DNA from: Methylobacillus rhizosphaerae
GTDB taxonomy: Bacteria; Pseudomonadota; Gammaproteobacteria; Burkholderiales; Methylophilaceae
Direction of reading: 5' to 3'
Length of the DNA: 64,000 nt
Assembly: GCF_900187985.1 (NCBI RefSeq)
Contig: NZ_FZOA01000001.1
Span: forward strand, 62,001-126,000
The position numbers were made by a program, and so were the translations under genes. This document shows positions 51,899 through 62,573 of this stretch, in pieces (position 1 is the first letter of the stretch; every line of letters begins with the position of its first letter). Below the pieces are notes generated by a model. That model was not told the origin of the DNA. It was given only the letters and a program-made list of their open reading frames with translations, and searched no databases.

Positions 51899-53389
51899 AT
51901 GGCACTTGCAGTATTGCATAGTCGCGCTCTTGCAGGCATGGATGCGCCTGAGGTCGTTGTGGAGGTGCATCTGGCCAATGGGTTGCCCAGCTTTACGATA
52001 GTGGGGCTGCCGGAGGCGGAGGTCAAGGAAAGCAAAGACAGGGTGCGCGCCGCATTGCAAACGGCACAGTTTGAATTTCCGGCGCGCCGTATCACGGTCA
52101 ACCTGGCACCTGCGGACCTGCCCAAGGAGAGTGGTCGTTACGACTTGCCGATCGCACTGGGGATACTGGCAGCTTCAGGCCAGATTCCAGCGCAGGAGCT
52201 GGATCAGTATGAAGTGGCTGGTGAACTTGCCCTGACAGGCGAGTTGCGCCCGATTCGCGGTGCATTGGCCATGACGCATCAGGTACGGGATAGTGGGCGT
52301 GCATTTATCCTGCCCCATAAGAGTGCGGTTGAAGCGGCATTGGTGCGTGGTGCGACAGTGTTTCCTGCAGATAGCCTGCTGCAGGTTTGTGCACACCTGG
52401 CAGGTCGTGAGCGCTTGTTGCCCCAGGTTAATACTGTTGAGCGTGCGTATACTGCGTATGCAGATTTTGCCGAGGTCAAGGGGCAGCTGCAGGCCAAGCG
52501 CGCGCTGGAGGTGGCGGCAGCCGGTGGGCACAGTGTGCTGTTGTCCGGGCCGCCCGGGACAGGCAAGTCCATGCTGGCTTCACGGTTTGCGGGCTTGCTG
52601 CCGGCAATGAGTGAGGCAGAAGCATTGGAAGCGGCTGCCATCCAGTCGTTGAGCAAGACATTTGAAGCCAGCGAATGGGGAAAACGTCCCTATCGGGCGC
52701 CGCATCATACTGCATCCAGTGTAGCGCTGGTAGGTGGCGGAAGCATGCCTCGTCCGGGAGAAATTTCACTGGCACATCATGGTGTCCTGTTCCTCGATGA
52801 GCTACCGGAGTTTGACCGCAAAGTGCTGGAAGTCTTGCGGGAACCTTTGGAGAGCGGGCATGTGACCATTTCACGCGCAGCAAGGCAGGCCGATTACCCG
52901 GCGCAGTTTCAATTGATTGCAGCGATGAATCCTTGTCCTTGCGGATATTTTGGCCATTTCAATGGTAAGTGCCGCTGTACCCCCGACCAGATTGCACGTT
53001 ATCGTGGGCGTCTCTCGGGGCCATTGCTTGATCGGATAGATCTACATGTCGAGGTGCCTGCATTGACAGAGGATGAACTGATGACGGCAGCCAGTGGCGA
53101 AGCCAGTGAAACCATACGCATGCGGGTGACAAAGGCGCGTGATATCCAGCAACAACGTCAGCAGATGCATAATCACGCACTGAGCAGTGATCAGGTTGAT
53201 GCGTTATGTCAGCCGGATGAGGCGGGCAAGGCATTGCTGAAGCAAGCCATCAGTCGACTTGATCTTTCAGCGCGCTCTTACCAGCGGATACTGAAGGTTG
53301 CTCGCACCATTGCAGACCTGGCAGCAACAGACCGGGTTGGTAGTGCACATATTGCCGAAGCAGTGCAATATCGCCGGTTGGGTCTGTAG
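51899..53389 (+). CDS. comM: YifB/ComM family Mg-chelatase-like AAA+ ATPase
   Basis: A 496-residue protein with an N-terminal Lon-like domain (VLHSRALAGMDAPEVVVEVH; FTIVGLPEAEVKESKDRVRA) and an AAA+ domain with Walker A LLSGPPGTGKSMLASRFAGL and Walker B GVLFLDELPEF, with NPCPCGYFGHFNGKC and LSGPLLDRIDLHVEVP also present. ComM in naturally competent bacteria is a hexameric helicase that promotes branch migration during transformation. The family is also present in non-competent species, so competence is not implied. It follows ubiK by 2 bp. Confidence 0.93.
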   Translation: MALAVLHSRALAGMDAPEVVVEVHLANGLPSFTIVGLPEAEVKESKDRVRAALQTAQFEFPARRITVNLAPADLPKESGRYDLPIALGILAASGQIPAQELDQYEVAGELALTGELRPIRGALAMTHQVRDSGRAFILPHKSAVEAALVRGATVFPADSLLQVCAHLAGRERLLPQVNTVERAYTAYADFAEVKGQLQAKRALEVAAAGGHSVLLSGPPGTGKSMLASRFAGLLPAMSEAEALEAAAIQSLSKTFEASEWGKRPYRAPHHTASSVALVGGGSMPRPGEISLAHHGVLFLDELPEFDRKVLEVLREPLESGHVTISRAARQADYPAQFQLIAAMNPCPCGYFGHFNGKCRCTPDQIARYRGRLSGPLLDRIDLHVEVPALTEDELMTAASGEASETIRMRVTKARDIQQQRQQMHNHALSSDQVDALCQPDEAGKALLKQAISRLDLSARSYQRILKVARTIADLAATDRVGSAHIAEAVQYRRLGL

Positions 53390-53465
53390 CAGACTGCCCA
53401 GCTGCTTTATAATGACGTCCTGAATACTTCCATTGCCTGCTGTTCGCAGGTGTTTAAGGTCTGTC

Positions 53466-56400
53466 ATGAAACCACACGATATTTCCCCTACCGAAACCTT
53501 GCTGCGCGAACTGATGGCCAGTCGCATATTGATCCTGGACGGCGCCATGGGCACCATGATCCAGCAGTACAAGTTGACGGAAGAAGATTATCGCGGTGGA
53601 CCGGATGGCCGCTTTGCTGATTTTTCGGCTCCGGCAGGTGCGCGTGAGTTGTTCGTCAAAGGCAATAATGAACTGCTGACCCTGACCCAGCCACATATCA
53701 TCCGGGAAATACATGAGCAATACCTGGCGGCGGGCGCTGACTTCATTGAGACCAATACCTTTGGCGCGACCAGCGTGGCACAAGAGGACTATTTCATGGG
53801 GCACCTGGCCTATGAAATGAACGTGGAAGCAGCCAAGCTGGCACGCGCTGCCTGCGACAAGTATTCCACGCCAGACAAACCGCGCTTCGTGACAGGTGCG
53901 TTGGGGCCAACACCCAAGACTGCCTCGATTTCGCCGGATGTCAATGACCCGGCTGCGCGCAATATCACTTTTGACCAACTGGTGGCGTCCTACCACGAGC
54001 AAACACGCGGTCTGGTGGATGGTGGAGTCGACATCCTGTTGGTCGAAACCATTTTCGACACGCTTAACTGCAAGGCGGCCCTGTTTGCAATCGACCAGTA
54101 TTTCGAGGAAACCGGCAAGCGCCTGCCGATCATGATCTCTGGTACGGTCACAGATGCTTCCGGGCGCATTCTTTCAGGCCAGACAGTGCCTGCGTTCTGG
54201 AATTCGATTCGCCATGCGCGGCCACTGACAGTAGGCCTCAATTGCGCATTGGGCGCGGCGTTAATGCGTCCCTATGCGGAAGAGCTGAGTAAGATCGCCG
54301 ATACCTTTGTCTGTATCTATCCCAATGCCGGCTTGCCCAATCCCATGTCGGAAACCGGTTTTGATGAAACGCCGGAAGATACCTCCGCCTTGCTCAAGGA
54401 TTTTGCCGAGAGTGGTTTCGTGAATGTGGCGGGTGGTTGCTGCGGCACCACGCCGCCGCATATCGCCGCGATTGCTGAAGCCATCAAGGATATTCCACCG
54501 CGCCGTGTGCCGGAGGTTCCCGTGGCGACCCGCCTGTCTGGGCTGGAACCGTTCACGATCGATGAAAACTCGTTGTACGTCAACGTTGGCGAGCGCACCA
54601 ACGTCACCGGTTCCAAGGCGTTCGCGCGCCTGATCCTCAATGAGAAATATGAGGAAGCGCTGATTGTCGCGCGACAGCAAGTCGAGAATGGCGCCCAGGT
54701 GATCGACATCAACATGGATGAAGGCATGCTGGATGCTATCCATGCCATGACGCATTTCCTCAATCTGGTGGCATCCGAGCCGGATATCGCGCGCGTGCCC
54801 ATCATGATCGACTCTTCCAAGTGGTCCGTGATTGAGGCGGGCCTGAAGTGTGTGCAGGGCAAATCCATCGTCAACTCCATTTCCATGAAGGAAGGCGAAA
54901 CGGAGTTCCTGCGCCAAGCCAATTTATGCCGCCGTTATGGTGCCGCCGTGATCGTGATGGCGTTTGACGAGGTTGGCCAGGCCGATACTTTCGAGCGCAA
55001 GATCGAGATATGCAAACGTGCCTATGACTTGCTGGTGGAAAAGCTGGATTTCCCGCCGGAAGATATCATTTTCGACCCGAATATCTTCGCCATTGCCACC
55101 GGTATCGAAGAGCACAACAACTACGCGGTGGACTTCATCAACGCCACGCGCTGGATCAAGGAAAACCTGCCGTATGCGCGGATTTCTGGTGGTGTGTCCA
55201 ATGTCAGTTTCAGTTTCCGCGGCAACGAGGTGGCGCGCGAGGCCATCCACACCGTTTTTCTGTATCACGCAATCAAGGCTGGCATGACCATGGGCATCGT
55301 CAACGCCGGCATGATAGGCGTCTATGACGATCTGGCCCCCGAGTTGCGCGAGCACGTCGAGGATGTAGTGCTGAACCGGCGCGAGGATGCCACCGAGCGC
55401 ATGATCGAGTTAGCCGCCACCCTGGCCGCAGGCGGCAAGAAACAGGAAGCCACCTTGGAGTGGCGCGGCACGCCGGAAAATCCGGTCACCGTGGAAAAAC
55501 GCATGGAATATGCCATGGTGCACGGCATTACCGAATTCATCGTCGCTGACACTGAGGAAGCGCGGCAGATGATCATGGGTAATGGCGGGCGGCCTATCCA
55601 GGTGATCGAGGGGCCGCTCATGGATGGCATGAACGTGGTGGGCACCCTGTTCGGCCAAGGCAAGATGTTTTTGCCGCAGGTGGTGAAATCAGCACGGGTT
55701 ATGAAGCAGGCGGTGGCGCACCTGATCCCGTTCATTGAAGAAGAAAAGCGTGCCGAGGAAGCGCGTACAGGCATTGTTGCCAAGCCCAAGGGCAAGATGG
55801 TGATTGCCACGGTGAAGGGTGACGTGCACGACATTGGCAAGAATATTGTGTCCGTGGTGTTGCAGTGCAACAACTTCGAAGTGGTGAACATGGGTGTGAT
55901 GGTGCCCTGCGCGGAAATCCTGGAGCAGGCCAAGGCCACCGGGGCGGACATCATCGGCCTGTCAGGTCTGATTACGCCGTCATTGGAGGAAATGGCTTAC
56001 GTAGCGCGTGAAATGCAGCGCGACCCTTATTTCCATGGTATCAAGATGCCGTTGCTGATCGGCGGCGCCACCACTTCGCGCGCGCATACTGCGGTCAAGA
56101 TCGCGCCACATTATGACGGCCCGGTGATTTATGTGCCGGACGCCTCGCGCTCGGTCGCGGTAATGCAGTCATTGCTGACCCCGGAGCAACGCGAAAGTTA
56201 CGTTGCGGAGATTAATGCAGATTATGAGCGTGTACGTACTCAGCATGCCAACAAAAAAGGGGTGCCAATGCTGACTCTGGCAGATGCCAGGGCGAATAAG
56301 GCCAAGCTCAGCTTCACTGGCGAATATGCGCCGGTCAGACCAAAGTTTATCGGCAGGCGCGTATTCAAGAATATCGATCTGGCGACTATTGCGCGATATA

Positions 56401-57254
56401 TCGACTGGGGGCCGTTCTTCCAGACCTGGGACCTGGCCGGTTTCTATCCTGCCATCCTGAAGGACGAGATTGTCGGCGAAGCTGCAACCAAGCTGTTCGC
56501 TGAGGGCCAGGAAATGCTCAAGAAGATCATTGATGGCCGCTGGTTGACCGCCAGCGGCGTGATTGCGCTCCTGCCTGCCAACAGCGTCAATGACGACGAT
56601 ATCGAGATTTACACCGACGAAAGCCGTACCGAGGTAGCGTTCACTTACTATGGCATGCGCCAGCAGACGCAAAAGCCTGTGGTGAATGGCGAGCAGCGCC
56701 CCAACCAGTGCCTGGCGGATTTCATCGCACCCAAGGAAAGCGGCATTGCGGATTACATCGGTATATTTGCCGTCACTGGCGGCCTGGATATTGAGAAACA
56801 CCTGCAACGCTACGAGGCGGAACAGGACGATTACAACAGTATTCTGCTGAAATCACTGGCAGACCGCTTGGCTGAGGCATTTGCTGAATACTTGCACGAG
56901 CGCGTGCGCAAGGATTTGTGGGGCTATGTGCCGGATGAAGACTTGAGCAACGAAGCACTCATCAAGGAAAAATATCGCGGTATCCGCCCTGCGCCTGGTT
57001 ATCCCGCCTGCCCGGATCATACTGTCAAGCCGGACATGTTCAACCTGATGCAATGCGAGGAAGTCGGCATACAGTTGACCGATGCGTTTGCGATGATGCC
57101 AGCGGCGGCAGTATCAGGCTTTTATTTTGCCCATTCTGAGTCACGGTATTTCAGCGTGGACAAGATTGGGGAGGATCAGCTGCTGGATATGGCCAATCGT
57201 CGCGGCTTGCCACGTGAATATCTTGAGCGTTGGCTGGCTTCCAATCTGTCCTGA
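53466..57254 (+). CDS. metH: Cobalamin-dependent methionine synthase MetH
   Basis: Transfers methyl from methyltetrahydrofolate to homocysteine. The ATG at 53466 gives 1262 residues (full-length four-module enzyme). The homocysteine module carries zinc ligands C260, C325 and C326 ([19 protein letters not shown]). The folate module starts near 365 ([20 protein letters not shown]). The B12 module has [10 protein letters not shown] with the axial His788. The activation module has [15 protein letters not shown] near the C-terminus. Codons in 54-56 kb look more GC-rich than neighbours. The B12 riboswitch and btuB at the left end of this window fit the cofactor demand. Confidence 0.98.
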   Translation: MKPHDISPTETLLRELMASRILILDGAMGTMIQQYKLTEEDYRGGPDGRFADFSAPAGARELFVKGNNELLTLTQPHIIREIHEQYLAAGADFIETNTFGATSVAQEDYFMGHLAYEMNVEAAKLARAACDKYSTPDKPRFVTGALGPTPKTASISPDVNDPAARNITFDQLVASYHEQTRGLVDGGVDILLVETIFDTLNCKAALFAIDQYFEETGKRLPIMISGTVTDASGRILSGQTVPAFWNSIRHARPLTVGLNCALGAALMRPYAEELSKIADTFVCIYPNAGLPNPMSETGFDETPEDTSALLKDFAESGFVNVAGGCCGTTPPHIAAIAEAIKDIPPRRVPEVPVATRLSGLEPFTIDENSLYVNVGERTNVTGSKAFARLILNEKYEEALIVARQQVENGAQVIDINMDEGMLDAIHAMTHFLNLVASEPDIARVPIMIDSSKWSVIEAGLKCVQGKSIVNSISMKEGETEFLRQANLCRRYGAAVIVMAFDEVGQADTFERKIEICKRAYDLLVEKLDFPPEDIIFDPNIFAIATGIEEHNNYAVDFINATRWIKENLPYARISGGVSNVSFSFRGNEVAREAIHTVFLYHAIKAGMTMGIVNAGMIGVYDDLAPELREHVEDVVLNRREDATERMIELAATLAAGGKKQEATLEWRGTPENPVTVEKRMEYAMVHGITEFIVADTEEARQMIMGNGGRPIQVIEGPLMDGMNVVGTLFGQGKMFLPQVVKSARVMKQAVAHLIPFIEEEKRAEEARTGIVAKPKGKMVIATVKGDVHDIGKNIVSVVLQCNNFEVVNMGVMVPCAEILEQAKATGADIIGLSGLITPSLEEMAYVAREMQRDPYFHGIKMPLLIGGATTSRAHTAVKIAPHYDGPVIYVPDASRSVAVMQSLLTPEQRESYVAEINADYERVRTQHANKKGVPMLTLADARANKAKLSFTGEYAPVRPKFIGRRVFKNIDLATIARYIDWGPFFQTWDLAGFYPAILKDEIVGEAATKLFAEGQEMLKKIIDGRWLTASGVIALLPANSVNDDDIEIYTDESRTEVAFTYYGMRQQTQKPVVNGEQRPNQCLADFIAPKESGIADYIGIFAVTGGLDIEKHLQRYEAEQDDYNSILLKSLADRLAEAFAEYLHERVRKDLWGYVPDEDLSNEALIKEKYRGIRPAPGYPACPDHTVKPDMFNLMQCEEVGIQLTDAFAMMPAAAVSGFYFAHSESRYFSVDKIGEDQLLDMANRRGLPREYLERWLASNLS

Positions 57255-57302
57255 GATTGTGGTTTGCTACAATTGACCTGACTTGAACACTCATTGAGCA
57301 CT

Positions 57303-58688
57303 ATGCATATTCATATTCTTGGTATTTGCGGCACCTTCATGGGCGGTATTGCGGTATTGGCCAAAGCGGCTGGACATCGCGTGACCGGCTGTGATGCCAA
57401 TGTCTATCCTCCCATGAGCACCCAGCTGGAGGCACAGGGCATAGAGCTGATTGAAGGGTTTGGTCCGGAGCAGGTTGCACTCAATCCGGATATCTACGTG
57501 ATTGGTAACGTAGTGGCACGCGGTAATCCCTTGATGGAGGAAATCCTCAACCGCGGCCTGCCTTATATTTCCGGCCCGCAATGGTTGGCAGAAAATATTC
57601 TTTATGCCCAGAGTGGGGAAAATGCCAAGTGGGTGCTGGCGGTAGCTGGTACGCATGGCAAGACCACGACTACTTCCATGTTGGCCTGGATTCTGGAGTA
57701 TGCAGGGTTGGCCCCGGGTTTCCTGATCGGCGGTGTGCCGGAGAATTTTGGTGTGTCTGCGCGCCTGCCGGGCGTACCCGCCCAGGATGACAAAAGTATT
57801 TCCCCTTTCTTCGTGATCGAGGCGGATGAATATGACACGGCATTCTTCGACAAGCGTTCCAAGTTTGTGCATTACCGTCCGCGCACAGCTATCCTCAACA
57901 ACCTTGAGTTCGATCATGCGGATATCTTTGCGGATCTTGCAGCGATTGAAACGCAATTCCACCATCTGGTGCGTACGGTGCCAAGCAATGGGCTGGTCGT
58001 AGCGAACGGCAGGGAAGATAGCCTTGCGCGTGTCATCCACCGGGGTTGCTGGGCACCCGTAGAATATTTCGGTACGGATTGGCAGGCGCAGGAAGTCGAT
58101 GCTGAAGGTAGTTTCAGTGTGCGCTTCAAGGGTGAAACCAAGGGGCGCGTGCAATGGCAGCTTCTTGGGGAGCATAACCGGATGAATGCCCTGGCGGCGC
58201 TGGCAGCCGCACGTCATGCGGGTGTGGCGATCGAGATCGGTATAGAGGCGTTATCCCGCTTCAGGAATGTCAAGCGACGCATGGAAGTGCGCGGGACTGT
58301 GAACGGCATCACGGTCTATGACGATTTTGCCCATCACCCAACAGCCATTGCCACAACAGTAGCAGGCCTGCGGGCCAAAGTGGGTCAAGCGCGGATTCTA
58401 GCCGTGCTCGAACCACGGTCGAATACCATGAAACTGGGCGTCATGAAGAATGCCCTGCCAGCCAGCCTGATAGATGCGGATCATGTATATTGTTATGGTG
58501 CAAACCTGGGGTGGGATGCGGCTGTGGCATTGCACTCCATCCAGCACAAGGCCACGGTATCCGATTCGTTGCCTGAACTGGTTGCAAGCATCGTGGCAGA
58601 AGCACAGCCTGGTGACCATATCTTGGTCATGAGCAATGGTGGTTTTGGCGGCATTCATCAAGATTTGTTGCAGGAATTGGCTGAGTGA
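57303..58688 (+). CDS. mpl: Murein peptide ligase Mpl
   Basis: Recycles the murein tripeptide by ligating it to UDP-MurNAc in the cytoplasm. The ATG at 57303 gives 461 residues; a TTG at 57294 is also in frame. The Mur-ligase fold shows HIHILGICGTFMGGIAVLAK, the ATP loop AVAGTHGKTTTTSMLAWILE, the Mpl-type FVIEADEYDTAFFDKRSKFV and the C-terminal YDDFAHHPTAIATTVAGLRA. It overlaps the tonB start by 4 bp. Confidence 0.96.
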   Translation: MHIHILGICGTFMGGIAVLAKAAGHRVTGCDANVYPPMSTQLEAQGIELIEGFGPEQVALNPDIYVIGNVVARGNPLMEEILNRGLPYISGPQWLAENILYAQSGENAKWVLAVAGTHGKTTTTSMLAWILEYAGLAPGFLIGGVPENFGVSARLPGVPAQDDKSISPFFVIEADEYDTAFFDKRSKFVHYRPRTAILNNLEFDHADIFADLAAIETQFHHLVRTVPSNGLVVANGREDSLARVIHRGCWAPVEYFGTDWQAQEVDAEGSFSVRFKGETKGRVQWQLLGEHNRMNALAALAAARHAGVAIEIGIEALSRFRNVKRRMEVRGTVNGITVYDDFAHHPTAIATTVAGLRAKVGQARILAVLEPRSNTMKLGVMKNALPASLIDADHVYCYGANLGWDAAVALHSIQHKATVSDSLPELVASIVAEAQPGDHILVMSNGGFGGIHQDLLQELAE

Positions 58689-59638
58689 GCCTAGGAAGAC
58701 TCAAAAGCATGAAGTTGCTGGGCTGGGCCTTGCTGGTCTCAGCGGTGTTTCACTTCATCCTGATTCTGTCGGTTAATTTTGAAGTCACAGATCTCAAGAC
58801 CTTCAAAGATCATCTCTCACCACTGGAAGTTGTGCTGGTCAATGCAAAGACCGAATCCAAGCCAATCAAGGCAGATGCTCTAGCACAGGCTAATCTTGAT
58901 CGGGGTGGCAATACCGATCAGGAACGGCAGATGAAAACTGCATTGCCCCCGCCTACCAAGAAAAAGACCGAGGTCAGTTCCAAGCCTGCTGCGGAAGCAT
59001 CGGCTGCTTCACGACCGGAGCAACAGAAGCAGGAACAGCCTGCGCAACAGGATAAAGTGGCTGAGCTGGAAAAGCAGGCACAGGAGCTTATGACGCAAAT
59101 CCAGGCGCAGAAGAAACTGGAATCGGCACCATCCCAGAGTGCGACTGCGGCTACGCCGAATCAAGGGCAGCAGCAGGATGTGCCGAAAAATCTCAACGCC
59201 CGGGACCTGGTGGCGAGCAGTATGGATATTGCGCGCCTTGAGGCGCAGATTGCGAAGCAGCAGGATGAATACCAGAAGCGGCCAAGACGTAAGGAATTGG
59301 GAGGACGTACCGAAGAATATCGGTTTGCTACCTATGTGGAGGCCTGGCGCCAGAAAGTGGAGAAGATTGGTAATCTCAACTATCCGGAAGCAGCCAAAGA
59401 GCAGAAACTCTATGGCAAGCTGCAGCTGTCGGTGGATATCAAAGCCGATGGTTCGATCGAGAAAATCCAGATCACGCGTAGTTCAGGGCACAAGGTGCTT
59501 GATGAGGCGGCGAAACGTATTGTAGAACTGGCAGCGCCTTATGCAGCTTTTCCTGAGGATATCCGCAAGGAATACGACATCATCGGCATTACCCGCACCT
59601 GGACATTCACCAAAGAAGATAGTCTTGCTACGCAATAA
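58685..59638 (+). CDS. tonB: TonB family energy-transducing protein
   Basis: A 317-residue TonB-like protein with a GTG start overlapping mpl. One N-terminal membrane anchor (LLGWALLVSAVFHFILILSV, about 10-30) is followed by a Lys/Pro/Gln-rich and coiled-coil periplasmic spacer (70-165). The C-terminal TonB domain (about 225-310) includes NYPEAAKEQKLYGKLQLSVD, SSGHKVLDEAAKRIVELAAP and IIGITRTWTF. TonB energises outer-membrane receptors, and three such receptors are encoded in this window. No exbB/exbD is adjacent. Confidence 0.88.
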   Translation: MSLGRLKSMKLLGWALLVSAVFHFILILSVNFEVTDLKTFKDHLSPLEVVLVNAKTESKPIKADALAQANLDRGGNTDQERQMKTALPPPTKKKTEVSSKPAAEASAASRPEQQKQEQPAQQDKVAELEKQAQELMTQIQAQKKLESAPSQSATAATPNQGQQQDVPKNLNARDLVASSMDIARLEAQIAKQQDEYQKRPRRKELGGRTEEYRFATYVEAWRQKVEKIGNLNYPEAAKEQKLYGKLQLSVDIKADGSIEKIQITRSSGHKVLDEAAKRIVELAAPYAAFPEDIRKEYDIIGITRTWTFTKEDSLATQ

Positions 59639-59702
59639 AATCCATGCCATGGATGGCGATAGCTTGGTGATGTAATAAAACACATATTGTCTGACCAGGA
59701 AA

Positions 59703-60128
59703 TTACTGGTCTAGGCGGGCGGAAATGGCTTGTTTCAATGGTTGGGCGTGAGAGATACCCGAGATCTGTAACAGGCTCTCGCGCTTGCTCTCCCCCCAGA
59801 TCGGATTGGGAAAGTGGCGGTCCTGTCTGAAGCGGGGAATAATGTGCCAATGTATATGAGGCGTCATGTTCCCCAGGCTGGCCAGGTTGATCTTGTCGGG
59901 ATGCATGATGTCGCGCACAGCCTCTTCGACGGCAAATACAACCTGCATCAGGTATCCACGTTCAGCAGGCTGGAGATCGCTCATTTCCTTGATGTGGCGG
60001 TTCAGGATGACACGACAGAATCCCGGATAATCCGGATCATCGACATATACGACTCTGCACAGATTGTCTTGCCAAAGCGTTTCCCCGCCTGGTGTGGTAC
60101 AGAGTTCACAGTTTGTGTTGGATGTCAT
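59703..60128 (-). CDS. HIT family protein
   Basis: A 141-residue histidine-triad nucleotide hydrolase/transferase. The ATG at 60126-60128 starts MTSNTNCELCTTPGGETLWQ. The HIT motif is H91-x-H93-x-H95 in NMTPHIHWHIIPRF. An N-terminal CxxC pair (C7, C10) may bind a metal, as in some HIT proteins. The substrate cannot be told from sequence. It is a single gene converging with tonB. Confidence 0.9.
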   Translation of the reverse strand: MTSNTNCELCTTPGGETLWQDNLCRVVYVDDPDYPGFCRVILNRHIKEMSDLQPAERGYLMQVVFAVEEAVRDIMHPDKINLASLGNMTPHIHWHIIPRFRQDRHFPNPIWGESKRESLLQISGISHAQPLKQAISARLDQ

Positions 60129-60263
60129 GGTTTTTCTGGCTGTCATGTAAGGGTGGTTGCAGTGACATGATAAATGCATCATCGTCGGAAAGTAAGTGTG
60201 GAACTTTGTGCAGCATGCGTGAGTCCGTCATAGGCTCTCGTTTCACTACTCTTGGATCAGGTT

Positions 60264-61190
60264 ATGCGTCGATTTATGCCGGGCAAACGCTGGAGTTTGC
60301 TATTGATATGTATGATGGCCTTGTTGGCGCTTACCTATGCCTATAGGCTGGAAGCGATTGTCTGGCATGTGTGGAGCTCGAATCAGGACAAACAGGAAAC
60401 CTCCATGCGACTGGCGGATTATGTTGCCGAACGCGAAGCCATTGCCATTCCTGGAGTCGGGCAGGACTTGTCTGACCTGAGTTATAACCATGAAACGCAC
60501 ACCCTGTTTACAGTTTCCAACGCAAAACCATGGGTAATCGAACTTTCCCTGGAAGGCAAGGTGCTGCGCAAGATCCACGTGACGGGTATCAGCGATATGG
60601 AAGGGATTGCCCATATTGGCGGCAACCGCTTTGTACTGCTTAACGAAGATCGGCATAGCCTGGTGCTTACAGAGATCAATCCTGGTGTAGAGAGTATTGA
60701 TGTGACAAGTGAGCCATCACTGACGCTGGCCATGTATGCCCACGATAATAAGGGTTTTGAGGGTATAGACTGGGATAAAGAGCAGGGCCGGTTGCTGGTG
60801 GCAAAAGAACGTTCTCCCAAGCGGGTGATTGCCGTGCGCGGGTTTGCGGATGCCGTTCCAGGGCAACCGATGAATATCCAGATTGAGAAATTGCAGGAAA
60901 CTGTATCCTGTGGGTTGAGAGACCTGTCGGCCATTACCTATGATGCTGATAGTGGGCACATACTCCTGCTGAGTGATGACTCGAGGATGGTTGCGCAGTA
61001 TGATCAGCAAGGCAAACTGTTGGATACCCTTGCACTTTGGCGCGGATTCCAGGGGTTGACGCGCAGCGTACCGCAGGCCGAGGGGTTGGCAATTGGTCCG
61101 GATAAACGTATTTATGTGATCAGCGAGCCTAACCTGTTCTATGTATTCAGGCCCGGCAACCCGACATCAGTCGGGGAGTTCAAGGTTTAA
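60264..61190 (+). CDS. SdiA-regulated/YjiK-like beta-propeller protein
   Basis: A 308-residue exported or membrane-anchored protein. The ATG at 60264 follows CAGG and begins MRRFMPGKRWSLLLICMMAL, with a single hydrophobic anchor (about 9-28). The periplasmic part resembles the SdiA-regulated (YjiK) family: GQDLSDLSYNHETHTLFTVS, ISDMEGIAHIGGNRFVLLNE, and QAEGLAIGPDKRIYVISEPN near the end, with six-bladed propeller-like repeats. The function is unknown. Its stop overlaps the stop of the convergent FMN reductase by 4 bp through the palindromic TTAA. Confidence 0.82.
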   Translation: MRRFMPGKRWSLLLICMMALLALTYAYRLEAIVWHVWSSNQDKQETSMRLADYVAEREAIAIPGVGQDLSDLSYNHETHTLFTVSNAKPWVIELSLEGKVLRKIHVTGISDMEGIAHIGGNRFVLLNEDRHSLVLTEINPGVESIDVTSEPSLTLAMYAHDNKGFEGIDWDKEQGRLLVAKERSPKRVIAVRGFADAVPGQPMNIQIEKLQETVSCGLRDLSAITYDADSGHILLLSDDSRMVAQYDQQGKLLDTLALWRGFQGLTRSVPQAEGLAIGPDKRIYVISEPNLFYVFRPGNPTSVGEFKV

Positions 61191-61738
61191 TGCTCGGCAA
61201 ACTGGGCAAAGCCCTGAATAAATTTCTGAACGTCTTCCTTGCTGCGGTCATTGATGAGTTTGCCTTTATCGTCAAACGCATCGTGAGCGCGTGAGAGCAG
61301 AAGCTTGCCGCCTGTCCAGTAGCGGGTACCAAGTTGGCGTAGCACTGTCAGCCAGGCATCTTGTGCCAGAATGGTCCCGAAGCCGGATGGCGTGGCACCG
61401 ATGACAGTAAATGCCCGATCATTGAATACCTGGGCAATATCGGCAGGTGGACGTGATAACCAATCAATGGCGTTCTTCAATACGCCGGGAACACTGCCGT
61501 TATATTCGGGAGAAGCCAGGATGACGCCATGGCTGGCGATGATTTTCTGTTTCAAGGTGCTCACGGCATCCGGGATGCCGGATGCCGCTTCCAGATCACC
61601 GTCATAAAGTGGAATGCCATGCAAGGTGGCAACTTCAATCTGTACGCCGGAAGTAGCGCGCTCCTGCATTGCATGCAACAGGGCAGTATTGAGGGATTGC
61701 TGACGTAAACTGCCGGAAATTCCTAATAACTTAATCAT
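61187..61738 (-). CDS. NADPH-dependent FMN reductase family protein
   Basis: A 183-residue flavodoxin-like fold reductase. MIKLLGISGSLRQQSLNTALL carries the FMN phosphate loop, and ILASPEYNGSVPGVLKNAID and VIGATPSGFGTILAQDAWL are typical of NADPH:FMN reductase/azoreductase members. It reduces flavin or quinones in the cytoplasm. It lies 45 bp downstream of the PNPOx-fold gene on the same strand, probably in one operon. Confidence 0.92.
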   Translation of the reverse strand: MIKLLGISGSLRQQSLNTALLHAMQERATSGVQIEVATLHGIPLYDGDLEAASGIPDAVSTLKQKIIASHGVILASPEYNGSVPGVLKNAIDWLSRPPADIAQVFNDRAFTVIGATPSGFGTILAQDAWLTVLRQLGTRYWTGGKLLLSRAHDAFDDKGKLINDRSKEDVQKFIQGFAQFAEH

Positions 61739-61783
61739 GTCTGTCCTTGTAATGATAGATTGAAAGCGTTGTCAGAAAGTAAT

Positions 61784-62440
61784 TCAACCATTTCCCTGCG
61801 TAACAAGCTCAGCATACTCTTCAAAAGTAAGCGTGCCGCCCATGTGCGATACCTTTTCCAGCTCAGACGCAGACAGGACATCCTGTACCAGATCCAGGCG
61901 TTTCCATTGTGCTTCAGGCGTGACACATCCTGCCTGTGGCACATATTGTGAATCTTGTATGCGCTGATGTTTATGGATATAACGCGGGCAGTTGATGAAC
62001 ACTTCCTCAATTTTCACACGTACAACGAGTTCAGCTTCCTGATATTCTGCCAGTAATGGATCTGCCGGGTCTATGCTGGCCGTGCCATGTACCCGTACCC
62101 GGTGCGGAGTTTCAAAGTCGATGAACAACATACCCACCTTGGGGTTGAGCGTGAGGTTGCCCATGGATAGGTACATGCTGTTACCGTCCAAGCTGGGAAA
62201 TGCCAGTGTTGTATCGTCCAGGATTTTTACAAAACCCGTTTGTCCTCCCTTGTAGGAGCATGTCGGGAAGCCGCGATGGTCAATGGTGGAAAGAAAAAAG
62301 AAATCGCGGCTGCCAATGAAACCAGCATGTTCTTCCGGAATGGTTGGCTGCACGATCAGGTCGTGTACGCGTTCTGCCATAGGGACACTATCAAAATGTT
62401 CCTGCCACTTCCTGTGTTGTTCTCCGTAGAGGTTACTCAT
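61784..62440 (-). CDS. Pyridoxamine 5'-phosphate oxidase-fold flavin-binding protein
   Basis: A 218-residue split-barrel flavoprotein of the PNPOx-related type. The ATG at 62438-62440 has AAGGAG upstream and starts MSNLYGEQHRKWQEHFDSVP. Core segments are GFIGSRDFFFLSTIDHRGFP, TCSYKGGQTGFVKILDDTTL and NPKVGMLFIDFETPHRVRVH, and it ends LTFEEYAELVTQGNG. The catalytic role is unknown; the fold also includes haem-degrading enzymes and F420/FMN reductases. The downstream FMN reductase could supply reduced flavin, and the Fur-box-like site upstream suggests an iron link. Confidence 0.85.
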   Translation of the reverse strand: MSNLYGEQHRKWQEHFDSVPMAERVHDLIVQPTIPEEHAGFIGSRDFFFLSTIDHRGFPTCSYKGGQTGFVKILDDTTLAFPSLDGNSMYLSMGNLTLNPKVGMLFIDFETPHRVRVHGTASIDPADPLLAEYQEAELVVRVKIEEVFINCPRYIHKHQRIQDSQYVPQAGCVTPEAQWKRLDLVQDVLSASELEKVSHMGGTLTFEEYAELVTQGNG

Positions 62441-62553
62441 CCTGCTTCTCCTTGAGTTGAGGTCCATGGATGTACCGACCTGTATATTTTCATGGTAGAG
62501 ACAATGCATGCAGGACGTCAACATGACTTGCTAGATAAATGACCTCTAGTATA

Positions 62554-62573
62554 AGGTGAGAAGGATTCTCATT
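62554..62573 (-). promoter_or_regulatory. Fur-box-like palindrome overlapping a promoter of the PNPOx/FMN reductase pair
   Basis: The reverse strand reads AATGAGAATCCTTCTCACC, with TGAGAA-GGA-TTCTCA being a perfect 6-3-6 inverted repeat close to the Fur half sites (TGAGAAT...ATTCTCA). It is followed a few bases later by TATACT, a good -10 box, so a bound repressor would block the promoter. It is about 115 bases before the PNPOx-family start. It directly follows the stop of the UbiH-family gene, so a simple 3'-end hairpin is the alternative. Confidence 0.5.
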
